DNA of 64,000 bases from an uncultured Bacilli bacterium (GTDB lineage Bacteria > Bacillota_I > Bacilli_A > RF39 > UBA660): positions 183,274 to 247,273 of the forward strand of contig CAJUBJ010000003.1 in assembly GCA_910584655.1 (NCBI GenBank), given 5' to 3'. Within the stretch, counting starts at the first letter, position 1. Each line of letters begins with the position of its first letter. The position numbers and the translations under genes were made by a program. Below the pieces are notes generated by a model that saw only the letters and a program-made list of their open reading frames with translations, was not told where the DNA came from and did not search any database. Below, piece after piece: positions 1 to 7,717 of the stretch.

Positions 1-1
1 A

Positions 2-1090
2 ATGAATGTTATTGTATCGAATAAATATTCAGCTATGTTATCTAGTTTAAGTACTAAAATAGATTTGATAAAGACAATTGATGGAGAATTTCAAGTAGAT
101 GATTTAATAGCACAATTTGATAATTTCTTCTTTAATAAGATGATTTTAGATATTACTGCGGTATCAGGATATCAAGATATATCTCAAATTCAAAGGTTAT
201 CCTTTGGAATGGATATGTCAAAAATAATATTATTATTAGATGATTCTCAGGTTGTAAATTCACCACAATATTTGTCTGAATTAGTATCTATGGGAATATA
301 TAATTTTACAAGAAATATAGATGCTATTGCATATTTAATAGATAATCCAAATACATATAAAGATGTTGCACAATTCCATTTACTTGGTTCTTCTGCTCCT
401 ATGGGTGGAGGGCAGATGCAACAACCACAAAGTGGTGGAAGAGGTATGTTTGGATTTAATCAACAAGCTTCTAATGAAAGATCATTTATTAATACTAGTG
501 CAATGATGCCAACAATGGGTGGAACAAGGGTAATAGGTATTAAAGATTTAACTGATCATGCAGGTGCAACGACTTTACTTTATATGTTAAAAAAACAATT
601 ATCAGAGCATTACTCAGTTTTAGGATTAGAATTAGATAAAAATGATTTTCTGTTTTTTAACGATCCTGATTTAAAAAGTGTAAGTAGTAGAGAGTTGTCT
701 TCAATTATTAATAATCCTATTAATAATTATAATATTATTTTAATTGATATAAATGATAGTGCAGAGGAAGCTAATTGTACTGAAATGTTATATTTGATTG
801 AGCCTTCTACTTTGATGCTTAATAAATTAATTAGAAGAGATAGAAATATTTTAGATAAGATGAGAGGAATGAAAGTAATACTTAATAAGAGTTTACTAGA
901 TGCTTCAGATGTAAGAGATTTTGAGGGGGAAGCAAGATGTAGTGTTTTCCATAATATTCCTCCTTTAGATGATAAGAAAGACAAACATAGAGTGTTAGAT
1001 GAATTGTTAAATAAGCTTGGTTTTGATAAAAATAGACCTTCTGGTGGAGAAAATAGGGCTGCTAGATTGTTTGGTATTGTAAAAGAATAA
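2..1090 (+). CDS. CpaE/TadZ-like pilus or secretion ATPase-fold protein
   Basis: The protein has 362 residues if it starts at the first ATG of the window; the true start may lie upstream. Residues 1-120 resemble a receiver-like domain. A Gly/Gln-rich linker lies at about 130-165. From about 172 there is a MinD/ParA-type fold starting VIGIKDLTDHAGATTL. The P-loop position reads DHAGATTL, so the Lys of a normal Walker A is missing, as in the atypical ATPases TadZ/CpaE, which localise Tad or secretion machinery at the inner membrane. It is the gene just upstream of a type IV secretion-like cluster and points the same way, which suggests a role in placing that machine. The family call is inferred from domain order and the degenerate P-loop. 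Confidence 0.6.
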   Translation: MNVIVSNKYSAMLSSLSTKIDLIKTIDGEFQVDDLIAQFDNFFFNKMILDITAVSGYQDISQIQRLSFGMDMSKIILLLDDSQVVNSPQYLSELVSMGIYNFTRNIDAIAYLIDNPNTYKDVAQFHLLGSSAPMGGGQMQQPQSGGRGMFGFNQQASNERSFINTSAMMPTMGGTRVIGIKDLTDHAGATTLLYMLKKQLSEHYSVLGLELDKNDFLFFNDPDLKSVSSRELSSIINNPINNYNIILIDINDSAEEANCTEMLYLIEPSTLMLNKLIRRDRNILDKMRGMKVILNKSLLDASDVRDFEGEARCSVFHNIPPLDDKKDKHRVLDELLNKLGFDKNRPSGGENRAARLFGIVKE

Positions 1091-1098
1091 AGAAAAAC

Positions 1099-1127
1099 TT
1101 GACAGATTTAATAAATTTAAATACAAT
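1099..1127 (+). promoter_or_regulatory. Sigma-A promoter upstream of first pilin-like gene
   Basis: TTGACA at 1099-1104 and TACAAT at 1122-1127 with a 17-bp spacer. The predicted start near 1134 gives a leader of about 26 nt to the ATG at 1160, so the secretion cluster has a promoter of its own after the CpaE-like gene. Confidence 0.7.
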
Positions 1128-1159
1128 TATATTATGAAACGAAGGAGATGTGGATTTTT

Positions 1160-1480
1160 ATGTTATTAGGTGCAATAAATTTTTGTACTAAAACAAAGTC
1201 AATTTGGATTTTAGTTGGTAAGATTTTAAGTGTTTTTAAAATAGTTATACCTATTTTAGTTATAGTATTTGGTATGATTGATTTAGGTAAAGCAGTAGTT
1301 GCAAGTAAAGATGACGAAATCAAGAAAGCCGCTAAAGCATTGATGATGAGATGTATTGCAGGTGTAGTAATTTTCTTTATTCCTACAATTGTTGGTTTTG
1401 CATTTAGTTTAGCAGATGGATTTAATTCTGATGGTGATTATTCTGTTTGTGAAGCATGTATTACTAAAGGAACTTGCTAA
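1160..1480 (+). CDS. Small two-helix membrane protein, VirB2/TrbC pilin-like
   Basis: A 106-residue protein with two strong hydrophobic segments (about 12-38 and 60-82) separated by a short charged loop containing KDDEIKKAAKAL. This is the usual shape of VirB2/TrbC-type pilin subunits of type IV secretion systems. The C-terminus carries three Cys (CEACITKGTC). I prefer the ATG at 1160, 12 nt after AAGGAG (1142-1147), over the ATG at 1148, which abuts that ribosome site. A terminator and promoter separate it from a second, similar gene at 1565. The pilin role is inferred from size, topology and neighbours. Confidence 0.6.
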   Translation: MLLGAINFCTKTKSIWILVGKILSVFKIVIPILVIVFGMIDLGKAVVASKDDEIKKAAKALMMRCIAGVVIFFIPTIVGFAFSLADGFNSDGDYSVCEACITKGTC

Positions 1481-1497
1481 TAAATTAAAATTATTAT

Positions 1498-1532
1498 AAA
1501 AAGATGATATTTGTTTTAATATCATTTTTTTT
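1498..1532 (+). terminator. Intrinsic terminator between the two pilin-like genes
   Basis: Stem TGATAT/ATATCA (1505-1510 with 1519-1524), extended by A-U pairs, followed by eight T. Confidence 0.7.
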
Positions 1533-1533
1533 G

Positions 1534-1542
1534 TGTTATAAT
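1534..1542 (+). promoter_or_regulatory. Extended -10 promoter TGtTATAAT
   Basis: TG at 1534-1535 and TATAAT at 1537-1542 lie directly behind the terminator. The predicted leader to the ATG at 1565 is about 16 nt. Confidence 0.65.
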
Positions 1543-1564
1543 TTTTGATATATGAGGTGTTTTT

Positions 1565-1963
1565 ATGTATAAAAAAATATTGCTTATGGTTATAGTTGTT
1601 TTAGGGGCTTTTTTTATAGTAAATACTAGAGTTGAGGCTTATAGCAATGATGTAATTTATAGTTTATCTGAGCAAAGTGATTGTAATAGTTTATTAGGTG
1701 ATCCTAAAAAAGATGGTACTTTTGCTAATTTTTTGCAACAAATTTTTAAAATAATGGGGTATGCTGCTCCTTTGTTGTGTTTTGTTTTATCAGTGTTTGA
1801 TTTTGTTAAAGCTACTGCTAGTCAAGATAAAGATGCATTAATGAAAGCTGTTAAAAGAACAAGTAAGAGAATTGTACTTGCGATTGTGTTGTTCTTTTTA
1901 CCAACTTTAATTAATTTCTTGTTCCCATTACTTGGTTGGTATGGTACTTGTGGAATAGAATAG
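1565..1963 (+). CDS. Second VirB2/TrbC pilin-like membrane protein with signal peptide
   Basis: 132 residues. An N-terminal signal peptide (MYKKILLMVIVVLGAFFIVN, then EAYS) precedes a short extracellular stretch with one Cys and two hydrophobic segments (about 60-80 and 98-118) split by the charged loop SQDKDALMKAVKRTSKR. The fold plan matches the gene at 1160, so the two look like diverged paralogues. It sits 11 nt before the VirB6-like gene. In type IV systems VirB2 is the pilus or conduit subunit; the role here is inferred. Confidence 0.6.
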   Translation: MYKKILLMVIVVLGAFFIVNTRVEAYSNDVIYSLSEQSDCNSLLGDPKKDGTFANFLQQIFKIMGYAAPLLCFVLSVFDFVKATASQDKDALMKAVKRTSKRIVLAIVLFFLPTLINFLFPLLGWYGTCGIE

Positions 1964-1974
1964 GGTGATATACT

Positions 1975-4959
1975 ATGGTTAGTACGTTATTTCTTTTGGG
2001 AGATGTTTTAAAAGAGGGATTTGTCGGTATTATTTTGACTTTGGATACTTTGATTTATGGTTTAGTATCTTCATCTTTTAAAGTATTTATGGCAATAGCT
2101 GGGGCTAGATTATTATCTTCGTCAGCTTATACTGAAATTGCAAATAAACTTTATGTTATTGTTGGTGTATTGATGCTTTTTGTTCTTTCATACGCTATTT
2201 TAAGAGCGATTATTGATCCTGATCAATCAACAAAAGGTGAATTTGGACCTAAGATGATAAAAAATGTTATAGTTGCTGTTGTTGGTTTAGCTATAGTACC
2301 TTTTTTATTCAATCTTATGTATCAAGCACAAGGTTTAATATTAGAACAAGATGTATTAGGAAAATTGTTTTTTAGAATTGATAATACAGATAAAGTTGCA
2401 ACTGGTGGTAGTATGACTACTGAAGATGGAACAACTGTTACTTTTGATCCTGAAGTAAATCCTGATGAATATGTTAAATCTATTGGTGGAGCTGTAACAG
2501 CTACAAGTTTATGGCAAGCATTTTTTTATCCAGCTGAGGATAGTGGAAAGTCTGCAGAAGAAATAGTAGCTGATCCTTCAAGTTATTTTGTTGCTGGTGG
2601 AATAAGTGCTTTATTGTGTGCAGGTAGTGTTGCTTTGGCTTTTGTACCCGGATTACACTTGCTTGGAATAGGAGCAGCTGTTGCAACTTGTGCTTCTGCT
2701 TATATGAATATTTCAGGAGGAATTCAAGCGTCTCAATTAAGTGATGGAAAGATTACTTTACAAGAAGCTTATTCATTAGCTGCAGCAGGAGAGAGTTTTG
2801 GTATTTTTACAGTATTTTTAGATAATTATGTAAATGATGGTGAAGTAACCTACTTGTTTGGTATTTCAACTATTGCTGGTGCGTTTGCTTTATATGCATT
2901 TATATCATTTAGTATAGATATGGGTATACGTGCTGCGAAATTAGCTTATTTGCAAATCGTTGCACCTGTACCACTTGTAATGCAAGTTTTACCTAAGTTT
3001 AAAGATAATTTTAATAAATATACAAAAATGGTAACATCTACATTTATAGAGGTATTTATAAGAATTTCTATAGTCTATATAGTAGTTTATATAATTTGTC
3101 ATTTAACGGAATTATTCTCATCTGTTTCAATGTGGAGTGCTAGTAGTGATTTGAATTTCGCTGAGAAGACATTAGCTTTAGCTTTATTAATTTTGGGATT
3201 GATTGCATTCTGTAAGCAAGCACCAAAAATTATAGCTGATTCACTTAATTTAGGCAGCGGAAATATGGATTTGGGCTTTAAAGGTTTTAATAAAAAACTT
3301 GCTGATGGTGGATTCTATGCTGCTAAAAGTATGACAGGTGGTGGATTTAAAGCTGCTACTCGTAATGTTAGAAGAACTATTGAAGATGGTGGAAATAAGA
3401 GACAAATTTTCACTTCTGCTTTAGGTGGATTTGGTTCTGGATTTGCACGTGCAACAATGATGAATTTTGGACCGGGACATAAGCCTGCAGAAACATGGCG
3501 ACAATCAAATGATATAACTGAAAACGCTGCACAAGCTGCAAATGATGCACACGATAAGCGTTGGGAACGTACTGAGAGAAATAAATCTGATATGGAAAGA
3601 GCTAAAAAAGCAAGAGCAGCTTTGGAAATGGCAGAAGCAGCATACAATGGAGCAAAAGGTACTCCTCAAGAGGCTGCAATGTTACAGAAACTTAAAGAAG
3701 CTCAAGAAGCTTATACAGAAGCAATGTCTGCTGCTTTCAAATCATCTGCTGTTGGTGCAGTTGCTGATGACTTAGAAAAAAGAGCAAGAGCTTGGACTAC
3801 AGGTACTGTTAGTACAGCTAAAGAAGAAGCAGCAATGAAATTTGGTGATGCTTTAGATGGCTTAAAAGGAAAACTACGTGAAGAAGCTTATAAAAAAGAT
3901 TCTGTTTCACGTCGATTACATGACCAATATACTGCATTAAAGAGTCAACCTATAAATCAATATGCTGATGGTTGGGATGAACAATCATATAATGCTGAAT
4001 ATAGAAGACGTTTAGCTGAACTTAACTCTATAGCTGCAGATCCTAATCTACAATCAAAATTAACTGATGTTAATAATGCACGTATTAGAAGAGATAATGC
4101 AGAAGCGGCTTTAAAATCACTTGAAAGTGCTGGAGTTGCTAAGACTGATGCTAGATATCTTGCAGCAAAACAAACTTTAGATGCTGAAAGGGTTTCATTA
4201 GAGAATGCTACTAGTGCATTAAATAGCCTTGTTAGTACAAGTAAAGGTTTTGATATTACAGTAGATGCAAATGGTCAAATGCAACTTGATATGAGTGATA
4301 TAAAAGTTGATATGCAAACTGCTATGGCAAAACGTGATAAAGAAGTTGAGTCTATAAGAATTGCAATGGAAGCGGCTGCAGATGCATTCGTTCAAGCAAA
4401 AGCTCAAGAAAAAGATTCAAATACTGCAAGAGATATTCAAAACTTCATTTCTCAAAATGCCGATTATATTCATGATAATGCAAATGTAGAGATTGTTGTT
4501 GGATATGAAAAAGATGCAAATGGAAATACAGATTATTCTAAACCAATTAAAGAATTACTATCTGCAGCGATTGCAAAAGGTTTTGGAAAAGATGCTGTTG
4601 ATAAAGGTAAATTTAATCCTGGTTCAGACTTTAAAGCACAAGCTGCGTTTGAACTTGAGACAACTCATGATGGCAAGATTACATATAAATTGGAAGGCGA
4701 CGAATATGTTCCATATGATCAAAATAACAACCCAGTAAACTCTGCTGATTATCCAAGATATAGTATCGAAGACTTCTTCGAAAAAGCAATTCAACGTGGT
4801 GTTGAAGCTGGTAAGATTAAGAAAGCTAATTCTAAAACTGCTGTTGCACAAGCAGCTGATAAAGGAAAATCATCTTCTACTTATGTTAGAACAAATGATT
4901 ATGCTGATAAAGTTACTCGTCAACGTAAAGCTCAAGAAGATAAAGGTGGAAAAAAATAA
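1975..4959 (+). CDS. VirB6/TrbL-like polytopic channel protein with long coiled-coil tail
   Basis: 994 residues in two halves. Residues 1-430 are hydrophobic with about eight membrane segments, a short periplasmic-type insert near 125-175 and another hydrophobic block at 205-245. Residues 430-994 are soluble, Ala/Lys/Glu-rich and predicted coiled coil, ending in a Lys-rich tail. VirB6/TrbL proteins form the inner-membrane channel of type IV secretion systems and often have long soluble tails in Gram-positive elements. The start follows GGGTGATATAC. It lies between the pilin-like genes and PrgI/VirB4, which is the normal order. No enzymatic motif is visible. Confidence 0.65.
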   Translation: MVSTLFLLGDVLKEGFVGIILTLDTLIYGLVSSSFKVFMAIAGARLLSSSAYTEIANKLYVIVGVLMLFVLSYAILRAIIDPDQSTKGEFGPKMIKNVIVAVVGLAIVPFLFNLMYQAQGLILEQDVLGKLFFRIDNTDKVATGGSMTTEDGTTVTFDPEVNPDEYVKSIGGAVTATSLWQAFFYPAEDSGKSAEEIVADPSSYFVAGGISALLCAGSVALAFVPGLHLLGIGAAVATCASAYMNISGGIQASQLSDGKITLQEAYSLAAAGESFGIFTVFLDNYVNDGEVTYLFGISTIAGAFALYAFISFSIDMGIRAAKLAYLQIVAPVPLVMQVLPKFKDNFNKYTKMVTSTFIEVFIRISIVYIVVYIICHLTELFSSVSMWSASSDLNFAEKTLALALLILGLIAFCKQAPKIIADSLNLGSGNMDLGFKGFNKKLADGGFYAAKSMTGGGFKAATRNVRRTIEDGGNKRQIFTSALGGFGSGFARATMMNFGPGHKPAETWRQSNDITENAAQAANDAHDKRWERTERNKSDMERAKKARAALEMAEAAYNGAKGTPQEAAMLQKLKEAQEAYTEAMSAAFKSSAVGAVADDLEKRARAWTTGTVSTAKEEAAMKFGDALDGLKGKLREEAYKKDSVSRRLHDQYTALKSQPINQYADGWDEQSYNAEYRRRLAELNSIAADPNLQSKLTDVNNARIRRDNAEAALKSLESAGVAKTDARYLAAKQTLDAERVSLENATSALNSLVSTSKGFDITVDANGQMQLDMSDIKVDMQTAMAKRDKEVESIRIAMEAAADAFVQAKAQEKDSNTARDIQNFISQNADYIHDNANVEIVVGYEKDANGNTDYSKPIKELLSAAIAKGFGKDAVDKGKFNPGSDFKAQAAFELETTHDGKITYKLEGDEYVPYDQNNNPVNSADYPRYSIEDFFEKAIQRGVEAGKIKKANSKTAVAQAADKGKSSSTYVRTNDYADKVTRQRKAQEDKGGKK

Positions 4960-4983
4960 TTTGAATAAGAAGGTGTTTAATGT

Positions 4984-5301
4984 ATGAATAATAACTTTTT
5001 GATTCCTGCTAACTCGAAGAAATCCCAATTAATTTTGGGTTTCTTCAATCCATCAGATTTAGTTATATTTCTTGTTGGTGTTGGAATATCAGTGTTACTA
5101 TTAATGTTTATAAAATCAAATAATATAACAATTATGTTAGGTTTGGCTTCCCCTGCAATTATTGCTGCTTTCTTAGTAGCACCTGTGCCAAATTATCATA
5201 ACGTTAGAACATTATTAGGTAACATCTATAGATTTTATAGTGGAAGGAAAAAATATTATTGGAGAGGTTGGTGTGCAAGAAATGGCGAACGTAATAAGTA
5301 A
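4984..5301 (+). CDS. PrgI family (VirB3-like) protein
   Basis: 105 residues: a short cytosolic N-terminus (IPANSKKSQLILGFFNPSDL), two membrane helices at about 28-45 and 50-70, and a C-terminal tail with RFYSGRKKYYWRGWC. A KxYxWRGW-like signature is typical of PrgI, the VirB3-equivalent of Firmicutes conjugation systems, which anchors VirB4 to the membrane. The start follows AAGGTG. Its 3' end overlaps the next gene by 29 nt, which implies translational coupling to the VirB4 halves. Confidence 0.8.
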   Translation: MNNNFLIPANSKKSQLILGFFNPSDLVIFLVGVGISVLLLMFIKSNNITIMLGLASPAIIAAFLVAPVPNYHNVRTLLGNIYRFYSGRKKYYWRGWCARNGERNK

Positions 5302-5863
5302 TTCACCTAATGTTTCGGTAGAATCACAAAGTAAATATACTGAAGATTGGGTACCTATAAAAAATATAATGAATGGTATGATTCAGTTAGATAATGGACA
5401 ATATGTAACTGGTATTAAGATTTCGCCTAAGAATATCTTTATATTAGATAATGCAGAAAGAGAAAATATATTGTTTAATTTACAAAACTTTTATAATATG
5501 ATTGATTATGAGTTTTGGTTAGTTGTTGCTGATAGACCAGTAGATATTAATCTTTATTTATCTCAATTACAACTTTTATATCAAAGATGTACAAATGGAG
5601 CTATAAGAAAGTTAATAATACAAGATATAAATAAGGCAAATGCTTTTATGGGAGCAGAATATAGTGTTGTTGATACTGAGTATTTTATAATATTTAAAGA
5701 AAAGAAACTTGAAATTGTACAAAAGAAAATTCATAATCTAATTGCTGGACTTGCAAATGCATCAATAAATTCTACACAAGTATCTAATTCCGATTTAAGA
5801 ATGATTTTAGATAATTTCTTAAATGGTGGAATGACAACAACTTTTGGGACGGTGAGAGTATAA
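5273..5863 (+). CDS. VirB4 N-terminal domain encoded as a separate protein
   Basis: About 196 residues from the GTG at 5273, which lies 5 nt after GGAGAGG; an ATG at 5282 is the alternative. It contains no P-loop. Its content (GMIQLDNGQYVTGIKISPKNIF, and a run of strands and helices with YFIIFKEKK) resembles the N-terminal CagE/TrbE/VirB domain that precedes the ATPase domain in ordinary VirB4. The stop codon TAA overlaps the ATG of the ATPase gene (TAATG). Together the two proteins come to about 790 residues, the usual VirB4 length, so this looks like a gene split. Confidence 0.6.
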   Translation: MQEMANVISNSPNVSVESQSKYTEDWVPIKNIMNGMIQLDNGQYVTGIKISPKNIFILDNAERENILFNLQNFYNMIDYEFWLVVADRPVDINLYLSQLQLLYQRCTNGAIRKLIIQDINKANAFMGAEYSVVDTEYFIIFKEKKLEIVQKKIHNLIAGLANASINSTQVSNSDLRMILDNFLNGGMTTTFGTVRV

Positions 5864-7647
5864 TGAATTTTAAAAGTGAAATCGCTCCTAAAGGGTTACA
5901 ATTTAGACCAATGGAGTTTGTTATAAGTGGAAAAAACGCAACTATATTAACAGTAATCAGTTATCCTAAATTTATAAATCCTGGATTTTTAGCAAATCTT
6001 ACAAACTTAGCGGGAGTTAAGTTAGTTGCTAAGCATATTCCTATTGAATTTTCTACATTACAATCAATGTTAAATAAAGAAATTGCAGATTTAAAAATGA
6101 GATATCAAACTGAACATGATCAAACAATTCAAGAGAGAATAAGACAAGATTATGAATCGTTAGAAAGTTTTATTACAATGCTTGCTTCTACTCAAGCTAG
6201 AATATTTGATTTTCAATTACATATAATGATTACTGCTGATAATCAAGAAGAATTAGAGCTTAAAAAGATGCAAGTACGTAGTTGGATTGATGGATTAGGT
6301 ATGAGAGCTATTCCATTAATGTTTGAACAAGAAAAAGTACTTAAATCTATTATTCCTATATTTCCTAAACAAGATATTGAAAATAGAATTGGAACACCAA
6401 TTCCATCAGTTACTATTTCAGCTATGTATCCATTTGTTTTTGATAGTATAAAGGATCCAGGGGATTCAGCTTTATTTGGAGTTGATTTTTCTGGAGGAGT
6501 AATATTATTTAATCAATTTTTATTTAAAATAAAAAAAGAACATAATAGAAATAATGGTAATATGATTATATTAGGTACTTCTGGTAGTGGTAAATCTACA
6601 GCTGCTAAATTACTAATTAGGAGTCATATTAGAAATGGATATAAAGTTATTTGCGTTGACCCTGAGGGTGAACTAGAAGATATGTGCAAAAATGTTAATG
6701 GTAGTTATCTTGACTTAGGTAAAGGTGGAGAATTTGGTATGATAAATCCACTTGAAGTTGTTCCTGATGCAGATCAAGAAGAATTAGAACAAGGATTAGG
6801 ATATACTGTTTTAACTCGTGCTTTACAGTCTTTAAAAGCTTTTATGAAATATTTATCTCCAAGTATTGAAGATGACGTTTTAGCTATGTTTAGTGAAGTT
6901 GTTCAAGATACATATAAACGTTATAAAATAGATTTTGATACAGATTTTGGAAAGTTAACTTCTGATGATTTTCCAACATTTGATGATGTTTATGCAACTA
7001 TAAAGGGACGTCTACTTTCTATGCCTGATAAGACAAGAGAAAGAGATGTTATGGAAAGACTTGAATTAAAAGTTAGACCATTAACTCGTGAATTAAGATA
7101 TTATTTCTGTGGACATACAACATTAAATATTGATAGTAATATAATAGTATTTAATATAAAAGAACTTATGAATAGTGATGAAAATATTCGTAATGCTTTA
7201 TTCTTTAATATCTTAAAGTATGCATGGGGATTGAGTTTAGATAAAAATCAAACGACAGTATTATGTGTTGATGAAGCTCATGTTTTATTATCAACAAGAA
7301 ATGAATTAGGAGCAGAGTTCTTAGCACAAATGCAAAGACGTGCACGTAAATATAATACTGGTACTATTATAATTACACAACAACCAACAGATTTTGCTGC
7401 ACCAAATTTGATTATGCATGGTAAAGCAATATTTGATAATGCTTCTTATTATTTAGTTATGGGATTGAAGAAGCAAGCAGTTGAAGATTTATCTTTACTT
7501 ATTGATTTAAATGAAAGTGAAATTGATAGTATTAAGTATTATAATCAAGGTGAAGCTTTGTTTGTTTGTGGTAGTAGACGTATGAGAGTAAGAATATTAT
7601 GTACACAAGAAGAATTGGATTCTTTTGGTGTAGGTGGGGGATTATAA
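5863..7647 (+). CDS. virB4: VirB4-type conjugation/secretion ATPase
   Basis: 594 residues. Walker A GTSGSGKST lies at 238-246 and Walker B VLCVDEAH at about 466-473. A conserved RRARKYNTGTIIITQQPTDF stretch follows, as in the VirB4/TraC/HerA class. VirB4 is the cytosolic ATPase that powers pilus assembly and substrate transfer. It starts inside the stop codon of the preceding N-terminal-domain gene and ends at a terminator. The ATPase assignment is firm; whether the substrate is DNA or protein is not shown by this gene. Confidence 0.9.
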   Translation: MNFKSEIAPKGLQFRPMEFVISGKNATILTVISYPKFINPGFLANLTNLAGVKLVAKHIPIEFSTLQSMLNKEIADLKMRYQTEHDQTIQERIRQDYESLESFITMLASTQARIFDFQLHIMITADNQEELELKKMQVRSWIDGLGMRAIPLMFEQEKVLKSIIPIFPKQDIENRIGTPIPSVTISAMYPFVFDSIKDPGDSALFGVDFSGGVILFNQFLFKIKKEHNRNNGNMIILGTSGSGKSTAAKLLIRSHIRNGYKVICVDPEGELEDMCKNVNGSYLDLGKGGEFGMINPLEVVPDADQEELEQGLGYTVLTRALQSLKAFMKYLSPSIEDDVLAMFSEVVQDTYKRYKIDFDTDFGKLTSDDFPTFDDVYATIKGRLLSMPDKTRERDVMERLELKVRPLTRELRYYFCGHTTLNIDSNIIVFNIKELMNSDENIRNALFFNILKYAWGLSLDKNQTTVLCVDEAHVLLSTRNELGAEFLAQMQRRARKYNTGTIIITQQPTDFAAPNLIMHGKAIFDNASYYLVMGLKKQAVEDLSLLIDLNESEIDSIKYYNQGEALFVCGSRRMRVRILCTQEELDSFGVGGGL

Positions 7648-7674
7648 AAAGCTATTTAATAGCTTTTTTATTTT
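7646..7674 (+). terminator. Intrinsic terminator after virB4
   Basis: Stem AAAAAGCTA/TAGCTTTTT (7646-7654 with 7660-7668) with a 5-nt loop and a T-rich tail. It overlaps the virB4 stop codon. Confidence 0.85.
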
Positions 7675-7683
7675 GTAAATATA

Positions 7684-7692
7684 TGTTATACT
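7684..7692 (+). promoter_or_regulatory. Extended -10 promoter TGtTATACT
   Basis: TG at 7684-7685 and TATACT at 7687-7692, giving a leader of about 19 nt to the ATG at 7718. Confidence 0.6.
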
Positions 7693-7717
7693 TTTTGTGA
7701 TGTGAACGGGTGGTATT

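Noticed and set aside
3315..3647. Minus-strand frame opposite the VirB6-like tail
   Set aside because: It lies wholly inside a well-supported coding region and mirrors its Ala-rich codons; no ribosome site.
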